A stretch of 64,000 nt of DNA, from positions 7,156,789-7,220,788 of the forward strand of contig OY987242.1 in the NCBI GenBank assembly GCA_963920765.1, given 5' to 3'. Of this stretch, positions 1 to 12,215 are shown piece after piece. This stretch comes from Ulota crispa (taxonomy: Eukaryota; Streptophyta; Bryopsida; Orthotrichales; Orthotrichaceae). Both the position numbers and the translations under genes were made by a program. The notes under the pieces were generated by a model. It was not told the origin of the DNA. It did no database searches and was given only the letters and a program-made list of their open reading frames with translations. Numbering within the stretch: the stretch's first letter is position 1; each line of letters begins with the position of its first letter.

Positions 1-914
1 GAAAAGACATGGCAATACATGAAAATTAATTTAGAAGTGAGTACTTTTGTAAATAAAAAGCTTGCCTCCATCTTTTCCCAAGATCATTTATTGGTTAAGT
101 GAACTCTTGGGTGAGAAAAGTTTTATTAGTGCAAAAAAAAAGAAAACAAAAACATGCCTTTGTTTTGTAATTATTCAATTTTACCTAGTTTAGTCTCAAC
201 AAATTAATTCAAATTCTTTAAAACTTAAGGTGAATTTCAAAATTTTCAAATTTGACATATTGTGGTAAATTTGAAAATCCCAACTTAATCATTGAATGAG
301 TTTTTTTGATTTTGTTTTACCATACAATCTTGATTAAGGAAAAGAAAAGGTATTAGTACAGATAGAGGCATGCTTGCCATTTACTAAAAAATCACCTCCA
401 AATTGACTCTATTGCGTAGGAAGGGACACATCAGGTGGCAAGAAGAAGAGAGGGGGAGAATGTTGTACACGCACAAAACAAGTTTGAATGAAGGGTGATG
501 ACAAGAGAATTGGAGAATGGAATCATTTTTCCAACTTGTTGTCAATGAAAGATTTGGTCATGTTTATCACCAATGGGAAGTCAATGTACTCTATTGCAAG
601 AAAACAAGAAGGAAAAAAATCTCAAAATAAATAATTTGAACTTCTTTTGCGTTCCTTTTCATTATAACATGCTTACGCAAATGTTAAATACTTGTGTTAA
701 GCATTATTTTCTACTCCACATCTATTAAAGTATTAACATTTTGTAAATGTTATACTTTGAGCCAATGTTTGAGGAGATTTTGAGCTTGCTTAATAAAAAT
801 CTTACATTACTCATTTTCAACCAATTTTTTTAATGCATGCACAACAAATTTCCTATATAATTATATCATAATTAGACATTTTCTCAAGACATAGCCAATT
901 GTTTATCTACACTA
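1..914. other. AT-rich intergenic DNA, no feature seen
   Basis: I see no coding frame, RNA gene or repeat boundary here. The sequence is AT-rich with short A and T runs. Confidence 0.6.
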
Positions 915-1225
915 AATAGTGCATTTAGGTTGCCTTAACTCTTTGGGGTGAGATAACCTAATTGTTATCTCTTGACTCATCCCTTGGCCACTTGGAAGAA
1001 CATGCAACTATCTAAGTACTAAGATTTCACATGGTCTACAGCCTAACAATAGTAGTTTGATTTTCTACAATATTGTTATTGCCAAATCCTTATTGTTGTA
1101 GAAAACTATTTATTGTAGTAATTATTTGATGAAAGTCACTGTAGTATTAGTCAAGTGCTTTATAAAGTGCTTTATATAGTGTAAAATGTTGATAAACTAG
1201 TGTGGATCAACCTAAATGCACTATT
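915..1225. mobile_element. MITE, family M4, copy 1
   Basis: The ends are inverted copies of AATAGTGCATTTAGGTTG, and the interior has no coding capacity. A diverged copy lies at 24931-25211, sharing the ends and interior blocks such as the stretch around TTGACTCATCCCTTGGCC. I could not define a target duplication, so the superfamily is open. Confidence 0.65.
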
Positions 1226-2372
1226 GAGTGCAGTTGATTCAAATTTCAACAAGCTTTTTTGACATTTCATTTGGCTGACTTTCTACTGTTCTTTGGATCT
1301 CGCTCATTGCTTTGAGCTGCTTCCAAGGCAGAGGCCAACTATAACTCTAATATCTCGTACTTTTGGATATTCACCCAACTCTCATCACCAAATCATTGTC
1401 TCCTAGTTCGGATATTTACCCGACTTCTGAACTACAAGTACATGCATTCACTTCGCCAAATCATTGCCTCTTCCTGAAGACATTTTACCCAATTGAAGTA
1501 GATCTACTAAATTTCAGAAAATTTCAGGAAATTTCAGGAAATGTGTAGCGTTGCGACTATAGTCACCACACTCGATGATCAGTAGCGAAGTTACTGGAGT
1601 GTGACAACTATAAACACCGTTACGGCAGGTCTGCTACTATTACTGCTACTGTTGAAGAAAAACATGCAAATGTAGCCACTCAGGCAAGACAAAAGCTGAC
1701 TCTTCAGGGAAAGTGGCCACATACAGTCGATACTTATTTCACTTCCCCTGCAACCGCCCATGAGACACACATAGTCCAACTAAATAGACAGAAAAGGAAT
1801 CTCTAAAACTAGGACATGAAATTGTACAACAAAAGTAGTGGCACAACTTGGAAGTATTTACAAATAAGAGTACCAAAGAAAGTTCGTTTTCAAAACCTCA
1901 AGTAATCACTTTCAAATTATGCTCCTATTTATAATTTTTATGAGATTCTGTACCATTGTTTGTGTGCAAAAAACAAGCCCAACGCCCAACCTAATATCAG
2001 CACTTCCAGATTCCAGCTTTGTAGAACGTGTTGGGAAACACTCTCACTGATTACAAGCACCATTTCTTCTAAAGTACAATAGAAAGGAACTTCCACAAAA
2101 AAACCCCACAAGTAAGGTGAGCAACACTCCATCAAAGGTACCTACCTACCTACCTACTCATCATACACTGCAGGTGGGTGGGGTCCCTCAGTCAGCTCTC
2201 CTCCTGGAAACCAGAAATTGGAAACAACCACCACTACAACGCACATACAGACAAACAGACAAACAAATAAACATACAGACAGACCGACATATATACATAC
2301 ATACAAACAAACATAGCAATGGACTCAAATTATTACTGGACATCAACAGCCCTTGCTACCACCCCCTTTAGT
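1226..2372. repeat. Intergenic DNA with simple repeats
   Basis: No gene recognised. Visible items are a triplicated ATTTCAG(G/A)AA at about 1512-1540, a weak inverted repeat around 1548-1612, a CCTA run near 2142-2158, and a degenerate ACAGACAAACAGAC / CATACATA microsatellite at about 2245-2320. Confidence 0.5.
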
Positions 2373-2691
2373 TAAGGTAGGTACACCCATAAGCGTTCAT
2401 GTCCCCATAACCGTCACCTCTAAAATCTTGAAAAATCTGTGGAAGTGAATAGATGTAATGACAAGGATGTACAACATGTGAACATGAAATCTTAAAAGTG
2501 GTTATGGGTGCAATGGCAGTTTGCTCTTTAAAAATTCACAACTTATTCTCACAATATCCAAATAATACATTTGGAAGTGCAAACTCATTTTTTTTTCTGT
2601 TCCTAATAGGATCCTATAATTTGCTAGTTGTTTATTAATAGTCATCATGTTCAAAACCCTTAGTTTGACGTTTATGGGTGCTCCTACCTTA
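2373..2691. mobile_element. MITE, family M3, copy 1 (uninterrupted)
   Basis: A 319-bp element with inverted ends TAAGGTAGGTACACCCATAA on the left and, as reverse complement, TAAGGTAGGAGCACCCATAA on the right. It has no coding capacity. It aligns along its length with the interrupted copy at 31783-33028, and so gives the empty-site sequence (GCTCTTTAAAAATTCAC) for the TTAA element inserted there. No convincing target duplication was seen. Confidence 0.8.
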
Positions 2692-3825
2692 CAAGACAAA
2701 GGTACTGCCAAAAAGCGCTAAAAGGGTGAAAAAAAGAGAGTGTTGGATAGAGGCCCAAATATACCAAACCGTCAGTTACGTCATTATTGGCTCTAAAGCA
2801 TAAAGGCAAGGCTCTCCCAAGCTTGTTCCACAATCATTGTGTAGGAGATTGGAAAGCTAGCTCCTTGCTGTACTATCACGACCTTGGACCCTTTGCTCCA
2901 ACTCAGGGTGTACAGATTTTTTTCAAATTTCAAAATTTTCCTTCTTTGAGGTGGAGAAATCTCTTTCCTTCAGCACCTGCTCATCAATACGAAAAAACAA
3001 CGAGGTTAAAGTGAAAAAATCCCAAATTCACGTCAATCCAATTTTTTTGAAGAACTTGAGAAATTGCAAGCTGGCTATGTCGCTGTACGTACCTCGGAGT
3101 AAAGTCTGATCACAGTGGCCGGACATAGCCATTGCCATAACGCTTGAGACACGTGACGAATCATCTCTCTTTCTGCAGTACTCAGGTGGAGGTTTCTGAA
3201 GCCTTTACTAGGGGAATTAATGCCAATCTTGCCCCATGAAGAGTTCTGACATCTTTTTCCCCTGTTTTGGATCAGGTCCTATAAGACAGAAAAAACAGAA
3301 GATGCAATGAGTAAAGTCCTCCCTTGAGTTACCATTCTGAGATTCACACAAATCTCTTGCAATCCTTTCAGCCAACAATGTAAATCCCATTGCAAGCAGC
3401 AGCACAAGTTAACTAAATGACAACTATGGTAGTTAACTGTAGAATGAACATTGTTGATTCTTTATAATGAAGGCAACATAATTTTACTCTGTTTTCATTA
3501 TCTTTGAACAACATGCTACGTTTCTTACTTAGTGTGTTAAAACACGTGAGTTCTTAGTAAAACTGACAGCATGAAGAAAAATAAGCATGAAGCTCCTTAC
3601 CTTAGGAACAGGAAATTTAAGTAACGGGCGCTGGCATGAGGTTCTTGTGGGAATCCACCGGCAGTATTGTAGTGCGAACTTGCTCAAACGCAGCATCTTA
3701 CAACGAGCTTATCCTAATTTTGCAGAATAGACAACGGTGAGAATCGTTTAATCCTGCTTCAAAAGAGATGCTACTTTCACTGGATCAAGTGTTGTGTAGG
3801 CCACAGGGAATGGAAACTGAGCTCC
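2692..3825. other. 3' flank of the PPR-SMR gene
   Basis: This stretch follows the stop codon of the minus-strand PPR-SMR gene and probably contains its 3' UTR near 3825. I could not place the poly(A) site. No other gene or mobile element was recognised. Confidence 0.4.
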
Positions 3826-6818
3826 TTAATATGAGTTTCTTGCTGCTGTGTCCCACAGGATGAGCCGGGAAGGTGTTTCAGGTCTGAGGAGCCACCGCAG
3901 GAGAGCCTCCCCGTTTGCTGTCCACCTCCCAGCATCACTTGATGTTCGAAAAGGTACCCCAAGCTTGATCATCTCTTTCTCAATACTTCCTTTCACCTGC
4001 GACCTACCCTCTTCCTTGCTTAACTTCCCCCATCCACTCACGACAGTTACAAACCTCGGAAACGCCTTCTGCAGTTCCACAGCTTCGGCAGGTTCATGAA
4101 AAGCTTGAAACTGAGGTAAAAATGGCACTTTCACTTCGACCTTTGTCGTCACTTCCGCTTCAAGGTCGTTGTTCCCGAGAGCATCGGCCTGTTGAGCAGC
4201 TCCGAGGAGGTGAGCCAGCCACTGGTACAAAGCTACGGTGGCACCTCCAGAGGAAAGACGACGCACATCAAGCTTCCACTCGTGAGGGACCACCGAACAG
4301 AGCTCATCGTGAATGTTGCTGTTCTCGCACAACCAACCTAAAACTATGGCAGCTCGGCGATACCAACCCAAAGCCCAAAGTGCGTCCAACAAAGAGGAGC
4401 TTAATGCAGTCCACGTCTTTGCATCCCCTTGAGCAACAGAACTAAAACACCTGCTTAAGATATTCATCACCTGCAAGCATAAAAAAATCCATCAGACTTG
4501 CAAAAATGTCATGTGATCAGTCAAAAAGTTCTCTTAATAGTGAAGTAAGAATTACCTCGTGATCAGTGGTCGCGTTGTTAGTCAACAGGGAATGACAACA
4601 TTGGACGAGCTCGGAATCACCAAAGCCTTCCAGAGATTGAAGCAGACTTGATACTTCGATGTTGTTGGAGCATTTCGAACTTAGAGCTACAAGTAGAACG
4701 GTGCATGTTACGGAGTTTGGTTGTATTGCTGCTGCTCTCATGTCGTTTAAAACTCTGATCATTCCTGCAATGTTCTTAGCCTTTGCGCAAGTGTCCAGGG
4801 CTTCAGTGTAAGTTTGTACACTACAAACAGTATTGAATTGTTTTGCCTGATCGTAAATAGATAACGCCTGCAATGTAGCAGATCAATGCGAGTCAAATAT
4901 AGGTAAAAATGTGTTCAGAGCTCTAAACCCATTGAATATGTGTGATTTTACAGTTAGACAATCAACTTCATAGAAGGCAAATTTAGCAGTAGATAGTATC
5001 AACTGATAGGACAGAGGCGAGAGGTACTCACATCTTTAAAAGCTCCAATTGCCTTGAAGCTGGACATAAGGACAGTGAAGGAAACCCCGGTGGGCTGGAG
5101 CCCAGCTTGTACCATTTCAAGGAAAACACTCTGTGCACGACCCTGTTCACCCCGCTCAGTATAGACATTAATTAAAGCATTATACGTCATGACATTTGGT
5201 TTCACACCATACTCTTTCATGGCCTCAAATATTGTTTGCGCCTCTTCAACGTGTCCACTTCTCCTACAGGCGTTTATAAGTGACGTAAAGGTTTTCACAT
5301 TGGGCTCGCACTTCTCTGCCGCCATTTCACCAAACACTTGCATAGCAGATCGATAATCTCCTGCACAATTTAACACAACCATGAAGAATGAACCCAAACT
5401 GCTGAAGATCATGCGGTTTAATTTGAGTTTCTTGGTCCTTTAGTAGTCAAAGTTCCCAGTTTTTTGACAAAGTGCATGTTGCTCTCAAATCCTACATTCA
5501 AGGATTGGTCCATAGCAATTACAGGGTTCAACCAGAACCTTGCAGTTTAGACAATGCAAAGTCGAGACACTCATAATCGCCAATAAGCTAAAATCACAAC
5601 CCTAAAATCTTAGAAAACGGGTACATATCATAAAAAAGATGTAGACCACCTAAACATCGGTTCAATTGCTGGTTTTAGGTCATCTCCCATTCGTCATTTT
5701 TGCATGTAACATCCAAACAACGTAATGTTTGGTGCATAAAATCCCTCATCTGCTAATACGAACATATAAAGATTCGACCAGCCTTGTAATAGGAATTAGG
5801 TCTACCTCCCTCATATAGATACATTCCACGAATCCAAGTTGCACAATCTGATAACTGCGAGCTGCACAACCCTAAAATGTGAAAAGAAGAAATATTAGGT
5901 CAAAAGACACATACCGGCTTTCGCATAAACGGTAATGAGAGATGTAAAAGTGATAACTGTAGGTTGGACGCCGCGTTTCTTCATAGCACCGAAAATCCGC
6001 TGTGCTTCCTTGACATGCTCTCCCGAAGCACAAGCAGCCAAGAGAATGTCATACGAAACCACGTCTGGTTGGATACCTAAAAGACACATCTCCTTGAACA
6101 CCGAGAGCACTTTCGACAAGCCAGTGTCAGCCTTCACGTACATGTTCATAATTGTGTTGAAAGTGTACAAATCCGGCCTACAGTTCCGCTCCTTCATGGA
6201 ATGGAAAAGCGCAACAGCTGCATCCACATGGCCAGCTTGACTCCGGGCATGCAAAAGCGAATTATACAGCACCGTGTCTTTCTGGACGGAGTCGTTCATG
6301 TCGGAGAAGATCTTCTCCGCCAAATCCAAACACCCTGCGCTCCCCAGCGTGTCAATCACGGTAGTGTACAAATGCGGGTCCAGTCTACACCACCCTTGGA
6401 GCTGCATCCACTGGAACACTTGCAGCGCAGCACTGGCGTGACCCTTGCGCCCTAGCTCTTGTAGCACCGCATTCACCGTCCGCGCCACCTGCTCATAACG
6501 CACGTACCGAACCGCGGAATTCGGCTTGGACCCCAGCTTTTTAACCCAACAGCTGAGCACGTGTTTCACTGATAGATCGTCACTGAGATCCAACACCTGC
6601 CGCACCAGATCAACCTTCTCGTCCTCCCGCAGACGGAGATTCTCTCGCGTGACCCAATACGGCCGGTGCGTTGAATCCACCGGAGTGATACTCTCTTCGG
6701 AACCCACGCAGCTGGATTGCGCGAATCCGCGGAGGCACAAGAAACGCACTGCCGTGCGCCAGCAATGCGGCACTGACACGCAGGGTAAGGCGTGCACTGA
6801 GAGGCGCCAGGGCCCCAT
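3826..6818 (-). CDS. PPR-SMR protein, GUN1/pTAC2-like architecture
   Basis: Four exons read on the minus strand: 6818-5915, 5360-5032, 4867-4556 and 4470-3826. They join with GT-AG introns of 554, 164 and 85 nt and consistent phases into 729 residues. The ATG at 6818 opens an N-terminus rich in R, S, A and C (residues 1-40) that looks like an organellar transit peptide. About 11 P-type PPR motifs of 35 residues fill residues 112-497; several show the usual VxTFTSLI...AxxxFxxMxxxGxxPN pattern, and two span exon joins. Residues 580-715 resemble an SMR domain: WKLDVRRLSSGGA stands where LDLH is common, followed by SGWGK at 660-664 and GRW at 696-698. PPR proteins bind organellar RNA, and plant PPR-SMR proteins (GUN1, pTAC2, SVR7, SOT1) act in plastid gene expression. 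Plastid targeting and any specific orthology are inference. Most angiosperm P-class PPR genes have few introns, so this structure is unusual for them. Confidence 0.88.
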
Positions 6819-7186
6819 GAGAGAAGACCACGCTACGGGAGCATCGTCGGTCGCAAAAACCCCCCCTTAAACCCTAAAACCAGAGAAATTTGCAAAATCA
6901 GAGGAATTTGCAATTGGGAGAGAAAAATTGTCCGTCTTCGTTCGGTGGGTTTGAAGCGGAAGATGTGAAGTGAAGTGGAAAGGCGAGGAAGAGCGGTTGG
7001 CGTGGCGTTGGCCACACACGCACCACCGCTGCAAAGGGAATTGCAGGCTCCCGCCGCTGCAGACGGGCCACGGGTGCGCACCCGCAGCGCTGCCAATTCC
7101 CCTTCTCGCTCCGAGTCTCCCCCCTCACTCTCAGCGGTTGCCGTGCGTCCGTAATTTTTCATCCAATTAGGAGCGATGAAGCTCTC
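6819..7186 (-). promoter_or_regulatory. Upstream region of the PPR-SMR gene
   Basis: This is the 5' flank of the minus-strand PPR-SMR gene. It is clearly richer in G and C than the surrounding DNA, especially 6950-7140, as expected for a 5' UTR and proximal promoter. I see no clear TATA box. It ends where the pogo/Emigrant-like left end starts at 7187, so the available upstream region is only about 370 bp. Confidence 0.5.
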
Positions 7187-7694
7187 TATAGGAGAACTCC
7201 TCTAAACCGATATCCTCTAAATTGATATCCTCTATAATCTAATATATAACACAAATGTCAATGTCAGATCATATGTCAGACATAAATCAAAACAATTAAT
7301 TCAATAGTAATAATGCTCCTTGGTGCTATCCAGGCCAGCAATCCCAAAACTGATTTTCCATTTTTTGCATTTTGTCTACACGCCTTCCTGTCAAATAGCT
7401 GTCTTTGCTAGAACCAACTTTTTCAGTGAGAACAGGGAAGATACCTGCCTTTAAAAAAGGTAGAATTATGTGTATTTACTTTTTTCTAAGTAGTGTGCAA
7501 GTTGCAATTTTATTTTTATTTTTGTAGGGCAAATTGCAATCCTGCTGATAATTGTGGAGATCATCCAATGCTATTTTCCTGAACAAATGTAGATGAAATT
7601 GATAAGTGACTGCATTTTATATGAAATATTTGCAAAAATTTTAGTGGAATTCGCTGAAATGTGAAGTATGAAGTAGCAAAAGAACATGTAAACT

Positions 7695-8065
7695 CAATGG
7701 CAGAAACTTGCTTAAGTATGAAACTATGGACTCAATGAAGAAATTCAAATTTAGGGTTTGAGTGAAAACTGAATGGAATTTGTATTAGGCAGAGTTGGTG
7801 CCATTGAGTTTAAACTCACCCAAATTCCATTCAGTTTACACTCAAAGTGAACACTAATGGAACTCAATGGCAACAAATATGATTAAGTGTAAACTCAATG
7901 GCAACAAAATGGCTCAAGCAGATTTGTTGCCATTGAGTTTACACTCATGCAATTTCCATTGAGTTTATACTATAAGTGTACACTCAATGGAAGTATGGAA
8001 CTCAATGGCAACAAGTATGCTTAAGTCTAAACTCAATGGCAACAAATATGCTCAAGTGTAAGTTG
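7695..8065. repeat. Cluster of ACTCAATGGCAACAAAT repeats in both orientations
   Basis: A motif near ACTCAATGGCAACAAAT occurs about eight times in direct and inverted orientation with variable spacing, often next to GTGTAAACT. Such clusters are typical of subterminal transposase-binding regions of hAT and similar elements. Its place just beyond the 3' end of the hAT gene fits that reading, but the function is inferred. Confidence 0.6.
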
Positions 8066-8630
8066 AAAACTGATTCAAAAATGTGTCTTAGTATGGCAAC
8101 ATAGAAATGCACATGTTTCAATGTAGGCAAAGAAGAAATGAATAAGTATGCAACTACTTTGCACATTCATCATTATAAAAGTTCATGTCACTAACTTGTG
8201 GATTGAACCCAACTTGCAAAGGTGCAAGACTGCCCAAATTGTAATGTTAGTGTTTTGCACACAACACTAGACAAACAAGCACACTCTAGTAGACTAAGTG
8301 TTAGTGATCTGCAAACAAGACAAACAAGCCACACTAGTAGACTAAGTTAGGAGTAGGGTTTAGAAGCTGGTTCAAACTACACTTTTTGTCGTGCATGCCT
8401 TCAACTCCACGCTCCATCATGCACCACTCCATGTAAGGGCCAAATTGGCAAAACTTGAAGTTAAGATCCACTTCAGAATTGCAAAGCTGGCATGACATCA
8501 TGAAAACTAAGGGTGAAACTAAAATGTCACATGCTAAGGATACAAATGTGGTTTAGGGTTACCACATATTAATGGCAGCCCACCTCTTGGTTTACACATC
8601 CCCTTGGTGTCCCACTTTAACGGCATTCCT

Positions 8631-11600
8631 CTAAGAGTCAATAGCTTCCTTATAAGGGAAGTTCTCTAATGTGTAATATTTTTGACCAAACATTCTTACC
8701 ACATGACGTAAGTGGGTGCCAAGACGATTTCTGTGGCAAGACTTGAGAAATTTAAGTGTTGAAAAACACCTTTCATCCTCCACTGATCCTAAGACCATGC
8801 AACAACCAATTTCAGCTAGTTTAAAATACTCTGAAATCAGTTTGGTCAAGTGGAGTGATTGGAAGAGATTCTTCCACAACTTCACAATCGGGTTTTGCTG
8901 GAAAGGAGGGCCACATGCAGCTTCACTATGTGCCTTCAAAGTAATCTTGAACAATGCTTGCTGATTCTGCAAGTGTGCCTTAGAAAGCATTTTTGGAGCA
9001 GTGTAGGGTGGCCCTCCAGAAGAATCCCCATTCAAGGTTGTCACATGGCAATAGAATTTCTTGAGAATCTCCAAGTGAGCAGGAAAACTCTCCTCCGCCC
9101 CCTCTTCCCTCCAATATTGAGGGTAAATGATGCCAAATGCATCTAATAGTTCTTGCTGAGGGAATCTGCAATCAAGCTTGTCACAGATGTTCTGTGCAAT
9201 ATCTGCATAAGGAAGATAAACACTCACCAGAAACCCACAAAGTTAGAAAAAACAAGGAACCAATGCCTCTACCTGTTTTTCCCCAAGGCAAACCAGCACA
9301 AAACCAATCAAAGAGCTAAGAGCAAAGTGCAATAAACAATGAACAATTACAATAAATCAAAAAACCAGTAAGTCTGAAATCTAAAAACTTACTACCTGTA
9401 CATCTTTTTTCCGGAGGCAAAGTAGCATTCCAGCAACAAATCAAATGAACAATAAACACAAATTTGAATTAAAGAACAAACATCTAAAAGTAATAAAACT
9501 GAACCAAATCATAAATCTAGAAATCCATGCTTTCACAAAACATCTAAAAGCAATAAAAAAGCAACCAAGGCAAGAATTCAGATAACCACACGAGCTCTGA
9601 AATTTGCCTGCACCCTTGCTTGTAACTCTTCTTCCTAAGGCAAACCAACCATAAAGCACTGAAACAAGAGAGCCCAAAAAAATTAAACAACGACGGAAGA
9701 AAACTAGTTGCAAACCATACAAGTCTCAAAATATAGAGACTCTGCCTTTTCTCCCCAAGAAACAGGCAAGTATAATTCAACATTGAATACCGTGACTTAC
9801 TAGAGTTATAACTGAAACAAAGGAAGAACCGGCAAAGTGAAAACACAAGGCGCCCAAAGGTAGCAACACTTGAAATCTTATTTTGAATCGGCAAAGTAAA
9901 AAACCAAGGAGCAGCAATACTTGAATACTTACTTCAGTTTCCATGAACTTAAATTGAAATTTAACACATGACACATTGAAGAATATGAATAGCAAAGTTG
10001 ATCACTTCAAACTAAAAACCAACCCACACCTCATGTAGAAATGAACCAATGAACCTCACCTGCCAATAAATCAGTACATTCAGAGTTAGAAGAAATGAAC
10101 AAAAAAATAAACAAAATGACATAAGAATAGAGCTAGCAATTCATCACAACATTATAAAAATCACTACCAAAGACAAAAGTGCAAACTTGCAAATTGACGC
10201 TGTATGTTAAGCTGGATCTGTTGGTACTTTACAGATGTGACAAACTTGTGCTAGCCACTTTCTTTGTCATGGCATCTGGCAAAGACTTGGGTGAATTCAA
10301 AATCAAAATACAAGTAGGACACACCAATCTCTTTTGGCATCTCCTTCCACTTGAGAGGAATGTCTTCATAGCTTAACATGATCAAGTCATTGTAAGTCTT
10401 GAAGTCTGAGCTGCTATAAGAAGTTGATCTATCAACAAAAAGTCTTGCCAACTCACTTTGACACAGTTTAATAACTTGTAAAAAATCACATATAAAGATG
10501 TCACAAGCCTGAGATAACTTAACCAAACAATGAACAGAATTCAGCAATGGAATAAAACAAGCATAGGATAGCAAAACATCAATGTCTGAGAAAAATCAAA
10601 GTTGTCCCGTATTGCAACAATGGCCTTATGATTGGGCCCTCTAGTCATGTCTTGGCCCATTTTCACCATGAGTGTCTTGTATTCAGACATCACTCTTTGG
10701 GTTGGGTTGCGCATGGAAATCCACCTAGTCTCCACATTGCGCAACATCTTGTTGCCCTTAGTTTCCATGAGGTTAGCGAGCTTCTGCATATCTGCATGAC
10801 GTTTGTTACTCCTACATAAGTATGAATAAAATGCTTGGAACATGCTTTCCAAACAAGAGATTAGAGGGTACTTGGAGAGTGTTTCCACCACCAAATTCAC
10901 CATATGAGATGCACAACTTGCACTAAAGGTGAAAGGAGCCCACTTCTCCCTTATTTGTATTGTAACCCCATTTTTTGGGCCCTGAAATGTGCTTACTCTA
11001 TCTGCTCCAAAACAAACTTATATGCTATTTCCTCTATAATTAGTCCTCCCTCACACATCAAAGCATGCATGATAACATTGGTTAGATGGTCTGCTATCCC
11101 ACTCTCCAATACATAAGATAAATGCAGCAAGTGAAGAACTCTCTTCCAAGATTGCATAGCAATCATATGCACACAAATCCAAGAGGTATTGTTAATAGTT
11201 GTTATCTCATTGGAACTAATAAAGATGAATCTAGGACATTGAACAATATTTTTAAAAACCAATTAAACAGAATTATGGAAATATTCACTCATCTCCCACC
11301 TACTAGTTTCAGATCAATGCTTTCTAGGCAAGTGTTTAACTTTCAAATGCCTGAGAAGGAATTGCTCATGCTCATAATTATACATAAGGTGCTCATGTGT
11401 TAAAACTTGAAAAATAGTAGAAACTGAACTCCTTTTTTCTTCATCTCATACTTCAAACCTGCTAAAAGTAGATCAAGCATAGTCGCTGGTTGCTTGCGAG
11501 TTACCCAGATCTTGCAAAATAGTATGTGCTTGCAATCAGCACTAAGGTAGGTTTTGTTTTTATTCAAGTGGAGGGGGGACTCCATCTTCACAGCAGATCC

Positions 11601-11790
11601 TCTTTCCCTCATGCTTTTCAAGGTTATTATCTTTAGGCACCATCACCTTCCTCATTCCACTGACAGCAGTGCAGCTTTGACAAAGTATGCCAGTCAAATC
11701 TCCATCTTTGTTGAATTCAATTTCAGTCCATGCGTATTTGCACGCATACACCTCCTGCCAGCGTCTCTTTACAGTGTTGGACGACACTTT
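8631..11790 (-). pseudogene. Broken hAT-superfamily transposase gene
   Basis: Fragments in transcript order on the minus strand: 11787-11560, an N-terminal Cys-containing segment with KRRWQEVYACKYAWTE and KDNNLEKHEGKR, like the TTF-type zinc finger of C17orf113-like hAT proteins; 11621-11400; 11262-10993, weakly similar; 10903-10541, with KLANLMETKGNKMLRN and ETRWISM, typical of the catalytic core; 10574-10251; and 9227-8631, whose GSVEDERCFSTLKFLKS is the C-terminal hAT dimerisation motif. About 1 kb between 10250 and 9228 has no matching frame and may be an intron or insertion. Frames change between fragments and several stops intervene, so no continuous product is expected. Ends and target duplication were not found. 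hAT transposases cut and paste DNA and leave 8-bp duplications. Confidence 0.8.
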
Positions 11791-11949
11791 TCTTCTCTTC
11801 TTGGCAATACATGAGGCCTCTATCTTCTTCTGCCCACCAAAAACATATTTGCCATTGTCTTGATGGAGATCCCTCCATCATGTAGATATTTGTTATTTCT
11901 TTATGTTTGTGTTGATTTTAGTAAATCAACAGTCGAGGCATAAGAGGTG

Positions 11950-12215
11950 GTTGTGGTGATAACCACGGTTTGGTGACAGCGCAGCGGTTATAGATTCTAG
12001 TGCGCTGCGCCGTCTTGTCACATGCACAGCTCAATAGAGTAGGTAGCGGGTTGGCTGGGCCAATTTCATGCCTTAGCCAAGCCATGAACCGCCATTACTG
12101 CTCAACGAGTCTAATGGGGTTTGAACCCGGACCGACAGGCGACCAGAGACGACTGATTCTCCAGCTAACCAAGTTCATGACTTGGTGACTGAAGACAAGC
12201 ATTTGACGCTGTTAA
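11950..12215 (-). mobile_element. SINE-like, tRNA-derived unit
   Basis: On the minus strand a possible Pol III A box (TTAGCTGGAGAATCAG, near 12170) lies about 35 bases before a good B box (GGGTTCAAACCCC, near 12120). The rest is GC-richer than its surroundings. The segment does not fold as a complete tRNA with paired acceptor ends. I read it as a tRNA-derived SINE head; its ends are uncertain. Confidence 0.4.

Noticed and set aside
3848-4445. Plus-strand frames across the last PPR-SMR exon
   Set aside because: They are shadows of the minus-strand coding sequence, which has domain matches and consistent splicing.
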